A DNA stretch of 64,000 nucleotides from Corynebacterium sp. Marseille-P4321. Its GTDB lineage: Bacteria; Actinomycetota; Actinomycetes; Mycobacteriales; Mycobacteriaceae. Position numbers and translations under genes: made by a program. The notes under the pieces were generated by a model that was given only the letters and a program-made list of their open reading frames with translations, was not told the origin of the DNA and did no database searches. Positions 59,623 to 64,000 of the stretch are shown here, in pieces. The stretch spans positions 434,001 through 498,000 of the forward strand of contig NZ_CAHJXO010000001.1 in the NCBI RefSeq assembly GCF_903645305.1, read 5' to 3'. How positions within the stretch are numbered: position 1 is the first letter of the stretch; each line of letters begins with the position of its first letter.

Positions 59623-59988
59623 TTAGGCCGGGTAGCCCCAGATCATGCCGAAGCCCGCGGCGGCTGCACCGAAGAAGGCGGTTGCCGCAAAATACTTCGC
59701 GGCATCAGCCCACCGGCGCGCGTTGAGCAGCTCGCCGAGTTCCTTCGCCAGCGTGGAGAACGTGGATACGGCGCCAGCGAACCCGGCCGTAACCGCCACT
59801 TGCCAGAACTCTGGCAGCGTCACCGCGAAGCCGGCCACGCTCGCCCCGATCATGTTCGCGGCCCACGTGGCGGTGCGCCGCGGGAGCGCCCGGGTGAGCG
59901 CCCAGCGGGTCAGGCCGCCGAGGAACCCGCCGACGAAGACGACGGTGACAATGGTGAGGGGGTGGGACACGGAAGCGTCGTTAAGCAT
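59623..59988 (-). CDS. crcB: Fluoride channel subunit CrcB/FluC 1
   Basis: 121 residues, four membrane segments. Fluc signatures: GGFLGGLTRWALTR at the start, ANMIGASVAGF (Asn of the pore) and GFAGAVSTFSTLAKE (TFS phenylalanine box). It overlaps the second copy by 8 bases; two adjacent unlike copies usually form a heterodimeric antiparallel fluoride channel. Confidence 0.92.
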   Translation of the reverse strand: MLNDASVSHPLTIVTVVFVGGFLGGLTRWALTRALPRRTATWAANMIGASVAGFAVTLPEFWQVAVTAGFAGAVSTFSTLAKELGELLNARRWADAAKYFAATAFFGAAAAGFGMIWGYPA

Positions 59989-60331
59989 GCTGCCCCCTCA
60001 ACCGGTCGCCCACCCACCATGCGCCCACGCACAGCACGAACATGCCAAGCACGTAGGCGACGGCGAACGCGGCCGAGCCGCGCACCGCAGCCAACGTCAC
60101 GGCAGAAAACGTGGTGAAGCCGCCGAGAACCCCCGTGCCAAGAAACGCTCCGGGGGAAAGCAAACCCATAAGCAGGCAGCCCAGCACGTTCACCGCCGCG
60201 ATGAGCATGACCTCCTGCGACGAACCCGGGATGGCTAACGCCAGCACGGCCGTGCGCGCCACCGCGCCCACGCCCGCGCCGAGACCGACAAGCAACCCAG
60301 TTTGAAATGGGGAAGAAGCGTCAACGTTCAC
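59981..60331 (-). CDS. crcB: Fluoride channel subunit CrcB/FluC 2
   Basis: 116 residues, four membrane segments: GLGAGVGAVARTAVLA, AAVNVLGCLLMG (pore Asn), GVLGGFTTFSAVTLAAV. Upstream partner of the first copy. No fluoride riboswitch was recognised in the 27 bases between it and the symporter gene. Confidence 0.92.
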   Translation of the reverse strand: MNVDASSPFQTGLLVGLGAGVGAVARTAVLALAIPGSSQEVMLIAAVNVLGCLLMGLLSPGAFLGTGVLGGFTTFSAVTLAAVRGSAAFAVAYVLGMFVLCVGAWWVGDRLRGQHA

Positions 60332-60358
60332 GGGTAGGCAGTGTAGCGAGCAGGCGGG

Positions 60359-61777
60359 TTACTTCCAGTCCATCTGCTGACGCTCGACGAAGGCCGCGAC
60401 CTCATCGGGCGACTTCTTCAACAGCGGGTCGAACTTGAGGTACTCGCGCGTCTCGTTGGCCACCAACGAAGACAAGATGAGTAGGCCGATCAGGTTCGGG
60501 ATAGCCATCAGGCCGTTGGAGAGGTCGGAGAACGTCCAGGCGAGTTCCAGGTGCGCCACTGCACCAACGAACGCCATCACCGTGAAGATCATGCGGTACG
60601 GCACCGACGCCCACTCGCCGAACAGCGCGATGGTGGCGCGCTCCCCGTAGTACGACCAGCCGAGGATGGTGGAGAACGCGAAGAACACCAGGGACACGGA
60701 GACGATGAGGTTACCCGACTCGCCCGGCAGGGCCTGGCTGAACGCGCTCGCGGTCATGATCGCAGCCTCGTCGCGGCCCATGTCCCAGGTGCCGGCGGTG
60801 ACAATGACAAGGCCGGTGATGGTGACAACGATGATGGTGTCGATGAACGTCTGCGTCATGGACACCAGGGCTTGGCGCACGGGGTGCTGTGTCTTTGCGG
60901 CCGCGGCGGCGATGGCGGCGGAACCCATGCCGGACTCGTTGGAGAAGATCCCGCGGGCAACACCGAACTGAATGGCCAGCATGATGCCGGAGCCCACGAA
61001 GCCGCCCGTGGCGGCGGTGCCGGTGAACGCGTCGGTGAAGATCGTGCTGATGGCGGCGGGCACGCGGTCGGCCATCATGACGAGTGCGACCATGCCGCCG
61101 GTGACGTAAATGACGATCATCAGCGGCACGAACGCCGCGGTGATCTTGCCTACGCCCTCAATGCCGCCGAGCACTGCCGCGCCGACGCAGAAGAAGATGA
61201 TGATGCCGGAAACGGTCGGGTCGACCCCGAACGCGTCGCCCAGGCCGGCGGCGATGGAGTTGCCTTGGGCCAGGTTGCCGATGCCGAAGGACGCGAAGAT
61301 GGTGAACAGCGTGAATGCGCCGGCGAGGAGGACACCCCAGCGGCCGGGGAGCGCCCGTTTGAGATACACCTGGGGCCCGCCGGCTTGTTTGCCTTTGGCG
61401 TCGGTGGTGCGGAAGCGCACACCCAGGTAGGCCTCGGAGTACTTCGACGCCATGCCCACGATGCCGGTCACCCAGATCCAGAACAGCGCGCCGGGCCCGC
61501 CGATGGAGATTGCGGTGGCCACGCCGACGATGTTGCCGGTACCCACAGTTGCGGCGAGCGCGGTGGTCAGCGCCTGGTAGTTGGAGATGTCGCCGGCGCC
61601 CTCCTCGTTTTTGTCCACAAACGCGTGGCGCACGGAACGCCCCAGGGTGCGGAACTGGATGCCGCCTAGGCGGATGGTGAGGAACAAGCCGGTGCCCAAC
61701 AGCAGCGGGATGAGTAGGAACGGGCCCCACACGAAGCCGGAGATGGCGCTCAGGATGTCGTTGAGTGTTGCTGCCAT
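60359..61777 (-). CDS. Amino acid carrier, alanine/glycine:cation symporter (AGCS) family
   Basis: 472 residues, about eleven membrane segments. AGCS family marks: NYQALTTALAATVGTGNIVGVATAISIGGPGALFWIW, FGVARGIFSNESGMGSAAIAAAAAKT, and GWSYYGERATIALFG. Imports alanine or glycine with sodium. The start at ATG 61777 is fixed by GAGGAAG five bases upstream. Confidence 0.93.
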   Translation of the reverse strand: MAATLNDILSAISGFVWGPFLLIPLLLGTGLFLTIRLGGIQFRTLGRSVRHAFVDKNEEGAGDISNYQALTTALAATVGTGNIVGVATAISIGGPGALFWIWVTGIVGMASKYSEAYLGVRFRTTDAKGKQAGGPQVYLKRALPGRWGVLLAGAFTLFTIFASFGIGNLAQGNSIAAGLGDAFGVDPTVSGIIIFFCVGAAVLGGIEGVGKITAAFVPLMIVIYVTGGMVALVMMADRVPAAISTIFTDAFTGTAATGGFVGSGIMLAIQFGVARGIFSNESGMGSAAIAAAAAKTQHPVRQALVSMTQTFIDTIIVVTITGLVIVTAGTWDMGRDEAAIMTASAFSQALPGESGNLIVSVSLVFFAFSTILGWSYYGERATIALFGEWASVPYRMIFTVMAFVGAVAHLELAWTFSDLSNGLMAIPNLIGLLILSSLVANETREYLKFDPLLKKSPDEVAAFVERQQMDWK

Positions 61778-61989
61778 GGTGTCTTCCTCTGTCGAATCGA
61801 AGGTGCGACCAGTCGCCACGGATAATGTTGGTGCATATTAGCCCATTGATTGCAAGATATGCGAACCGCCCTCGCGGGATGCACCCAAACGGGTAAAGAT
61901 GGAGGGTGTAGGAACGCCTGTGGGTACGAATGCTGCAGGCGCGGCAAACAGCTTGAACACCCACACCACGACACCGAAGGAGCACCCCC

Positions 61990-63648
61990 ATGGCGCACGA
62001 TCGTGCAGGGCAACCAGCCCGCGACGAGGACCTCATTGATATCGCGGAGGTCGTATCCGCCTACTACACGCGTGAGATCGACCCAGAAAACCCGGACCAG
62101 CAGGTCGTCTTCGGCACCTCCGGGCACCGCGGATCCAGCCTGGACAACGCGTTTAACGAGGCACACATTTTGGCCACCACGCAGGCGATTGTGGATTACC
62201 GCCGCGAAAACGCCATCGGCGGGCCCGTCTACATCGGCCGCGATACCCATGCACTTTCGGAGCCGGCGATGTTGTCGGCGCTGGAGGTGCTCATCGCCAA
62301 CGAGGTGCAGGTGCTTGTCGACGCGGCGGGGCGCTACACCCCCACACCGGCGGTTTCGCACGCCATCCTGCGCCACAACGCGGCGCTAGCGGGCGGGGTG
62401 ACGGGCACGGATCCGAAGCGCGCCGACGGTATTGTGGTCACCCCTTCGCACAACCCGCCGCGCGACGGCGGCTTCAAGTACAACCCTCCGTCCGGTGGCC
62501 CGGCCGGAGCCGACGCGACCGACTGGATCGCCGCGCGGGCCAACGAATACATCGCCGCGGGCCTCGAAGGCGTTCGCCGCACTCCGGTCACCGGCGTGCT
62601 GGACGAGCGCGCCGGGCGCTACGACTTCAAGGAGACGTACGTTGCGGACCTAGTCAATGTCGTGGACATGGACGCCATCAAGGCTTCCGGCCTGCACATC
62701 GGCGCAGACCCGATGGGCGGTGCTTCGGTGGACTACTGGGGCGAGATCGCGCAGCGCTACGGGCTGAACATGACGGTGGTCAACCCGCACGTGGACGCCA
62801 CCTGGCGGTTCATGACGCTGGATACGGACGGCAAGATCCGCATGGACTGCTCCTCGCCGTCCGCTATGGCCTCGCTCGTGCAGGGCCGCGACAAGTTTGA
62901 TCTTGCGACGGGCAATGACGCGGACGCGGACCGCCACGGCATTGTCACCCCGGACGCGGGGCTTATGAACCCGAACCACTACCTTGCTGTGGCCATCGAG
63001 TACCTCTTCAGCCACCGCGAAGGCTGGGCCGATGGCATCGCGGTGGGTAAGACGCTCGTGTCGTCTTCCATGATCGACCGGGTGGTCGCGTCGCTCGGCC
63101 GCGAGCTGGTTGAGGTTCCGGTGGGCTTCAAGTGGTTCGTGCCGGGGCTTATCGACGGTTCCATCGGCTTCGGCGGCGAGGAATCCGCCGGCGCGTCTTT
63201 CCTGCGGAAAGACGGAACCGTGTGGTCCACGGACAAGGACGGGCTGATCATGGACCTGCTCGCCGCGGAGATCACCGCAGTGACCGGCAAGACCCCGTCT
63301 AAGCGCTACGCCGAGTTGGAGGCGGAGTACGGCGCACCTGCCTACGCGCGCATCGACGCCCCGGCGGGTCGCGAGGAGAAGGCCAAGCTGAAGGCCATGT
63401 CGCCGGAGCAGGTAACGGCCGAGGAGTTGGCGGGCGAGCCGATCACAGCGAAGCTCACGGAGGCGCCCGGCAACGGCGCGGCCATCGGCGGGCTGAAGGT
63501 GACCACCGAAAACGCCTGGTTCGCGGCTCGTCCGTCGGGCACCGAGGACAAGTACAAGATTTACGCGGAATCCTTCAAGGGTGAAGACCACCTCAAGCAG
63601 GTGCAGGAGGAGGCGGTCCAGTTGGTCTCCGAGGTGCTCGGCTCCTAG
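61990..63648 (+). CDS. pgm: Phosphoglucomutase, alpha-D-glucose specific (Pgm)
   Basis: 552 residues, interconverts glucose-1-phosphate and glucose-6-phosphate. [17 protein letters not shown], the phosphoserine loop [15 protein letters not shown], Mg site [12 protein letters not shown], sugar loop [11 protein letters not shown] and phosphate site [16 protein letters not shown] are all present. AAGGAG before ATG. Feeds glycogen, trehalose and cell-wall sugar pathways (linked to OtsA at the window start). Contains a GCTTATCGACG copy at 63147 (GLIDGSI). Confidence 0.96.
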   Translation: MAHDRAGQPARDEDLIDIAEVVSAYYTREIDPENPDQQVVFGTSGHRGSSLDNAFNEAHILATTQAIVDYRRENAIGGPVYIGRDTHALSEPAMLSALEVLIANEVQVLVDAAGRYTPTPAVSHAILRHNAALAGGVTGTDPKRADGIVVTPSHNPPRDGGFKYNPPSGGPAGADATDWIAARANEYIAAGLEGVRRTPVTGVLDERAGRYDFKETYVADLVNVVDMDAIKASGLHIGADPMGGASVDYWGEIAQRYGLNMTVVNPHVDATWRFMTLDTDGKIRMDCSSPSAMASLVQGRDKFDLATGNDADADRHGIVTPDAGLMNPNHYLAVAIEYLFSHREGWADGIAVGKTLVSSSMIDRVVASLGRELVEVPVGFKWFVPGLIDGSIGFGGEESAGASFLRKDGTVWSTDKDGLIMDLLAAEITAVTGKTPSKRYAELEAEYGAPAYARIDAPAGREEKAKLKAMSPEQVTAEELAGEPITAKLTEAPGNGAAIGGLKVTTENAWFAARPSGTEDKYKIYAESFKGEDHLKQVQEEAVQLVSEVLGS

Positions 63649-63748
63649 GGGGCTTAAGTGCCAGGGGCGAGTGTTCCAACACCGCTGGGGCGCGCCGGGG
63701 GGTCGCGCCGGGTTCTCGCGTGGGCGCGGGTGCGCTAGGGTCGAATCC

Positions 63749-64000
63749 GTGAGCTCATCTACAGCTGTTTTGGCACAGGATCGCGGGGATGACGTGGAAG
63801 GCGCCGCGGCACACCCGGCGCCTCGTAGCACGGCAACTTTGGCCTTGGATATCGCGTCGGCGTTGGCCCGCTTCGGGCTGGCGTTCATGTGGATCTATTC
63901 CGGCGTGCAGAAGATTCTTGAGCCGCACATCAACATGACGAAGACGGTGGAGGCGTACGAGATCTTTACGCCCTACTGGTCGGACCTCGTCGCGCAAGCT
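63749..64000 (+). CDS. DoxX/MauE-like membrane protein, N-terminal part (runs off window)
   Basis: 84 residues visible from GTG 63749, which has TAGGGT (63736-63741) 7 bases upstream. After a hydrophilic ~30 residues comes a membrane segment ALARFGLAFMWIYSGVQKILEP, typical of DoxX-like/MauE-like proteins (LRxxxGxxFxxaGxxKL pattern). The rest is outside the window, so the family call is tentative. Confidence 0.65.
   Translation, partial: MSSSTAVLAQDRGDDVEGAAAHPAPRSTATLALDIASALARFGLAFMWIYSGVQKILEPHINMTKTVEAYEIFTPYWSDLVAQA

Noticed and set aside
60332..60358. Fluoride riboswitch before the crcB pair
   Set aside because: The gap to the upstream symporter gene is only 27 bases and no crcB-motif elements are visible.

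Overview
The window reads as one block of the chromosome of a high-GC Corynebacterium. Evidence for the genus is a complete rrn operon with a corynebacterial-type 16S gene and no tRNA in the spacer; RamA, ThrE, PhoRS, DUF3073, mycothiol (MshD) and OtsAB genes; and a gene order close to what I recall of the C. glutamicum cysS-thrE-phoRS-pur-pst-ramA-pgm region. Species cannot be fixed from the sequence alone.

Layout. 1-7 kb: end of cysS and rlmB, then a minus-strand run thrE > Lys-rich protein > otsA > META-domain lipoprotein > otsB > esterase, with tRNA-Thr divergent from thrE. 7-10 kb: phosphate two-component system phoR-phoS (C. glutamicum names) and a HIT protein. 10-29 kb: most of de novo purine synthesis (purDB, purC, purSQL, purFM), interrupted by oligopeptidase B, a frameshifted DUF222/HNH gene, a DUF2334 gene, a zinc-type ABC importer and a double-hotdog thioesterase. 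29-33.5 kb: DUF3073, YgfZ, PabC, a nitrobindin-like protein, a DUF2993 protein and a frameshifted mshD. 33.5-41 kb: pstSCAB, a TDT-family carrier, phoU and dusB. 41-50 kb: CoA-transferase actA, tRNA-Lys, a DtxR-family regulator divergent from a ZIP transporter, yccF, a Glu-Asp / Asp-Phe tRNA cluster, cysE, cysK, ramA and murA. 50-56 kb: 16S-23S-5S rRNA. 56-64 kb: MacB-like ABC exporter, two crcB/fluC genes, an alanine/sodium symporter, pgm and the start of a DoxX-like gene.

How the genes connect. PhoRS is the expected regulator of pstSCAB, and a candidate Pho-type direct repeat lies before pstS. RamA is the expected regulator of acetate metabolism: its own promoter carries a 14-bp palindrome made of two RamA-like half-sites, and actA has three G-runs of RamA type upstream. 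About nineteen start codons have a -10-like hexamer 6-9 bases upstream, so leaderless transcription appears widespread.

The most unusual signal belongs to no single gene. The 11-mer GCTTATCGACG (or its complement) occurs 17 times in 64 kb, where base composition predicts about 0.03. Five more copies carry C at position 5. Copies lie inside and between genes, on both strands and in several reading frames, and two form a perfect hairpin between cysE and cysK. This resembles the behaviour of DNA uptake sequences in Neisseria and Haemophilus, but I know of no description of it in Corynebacterium.
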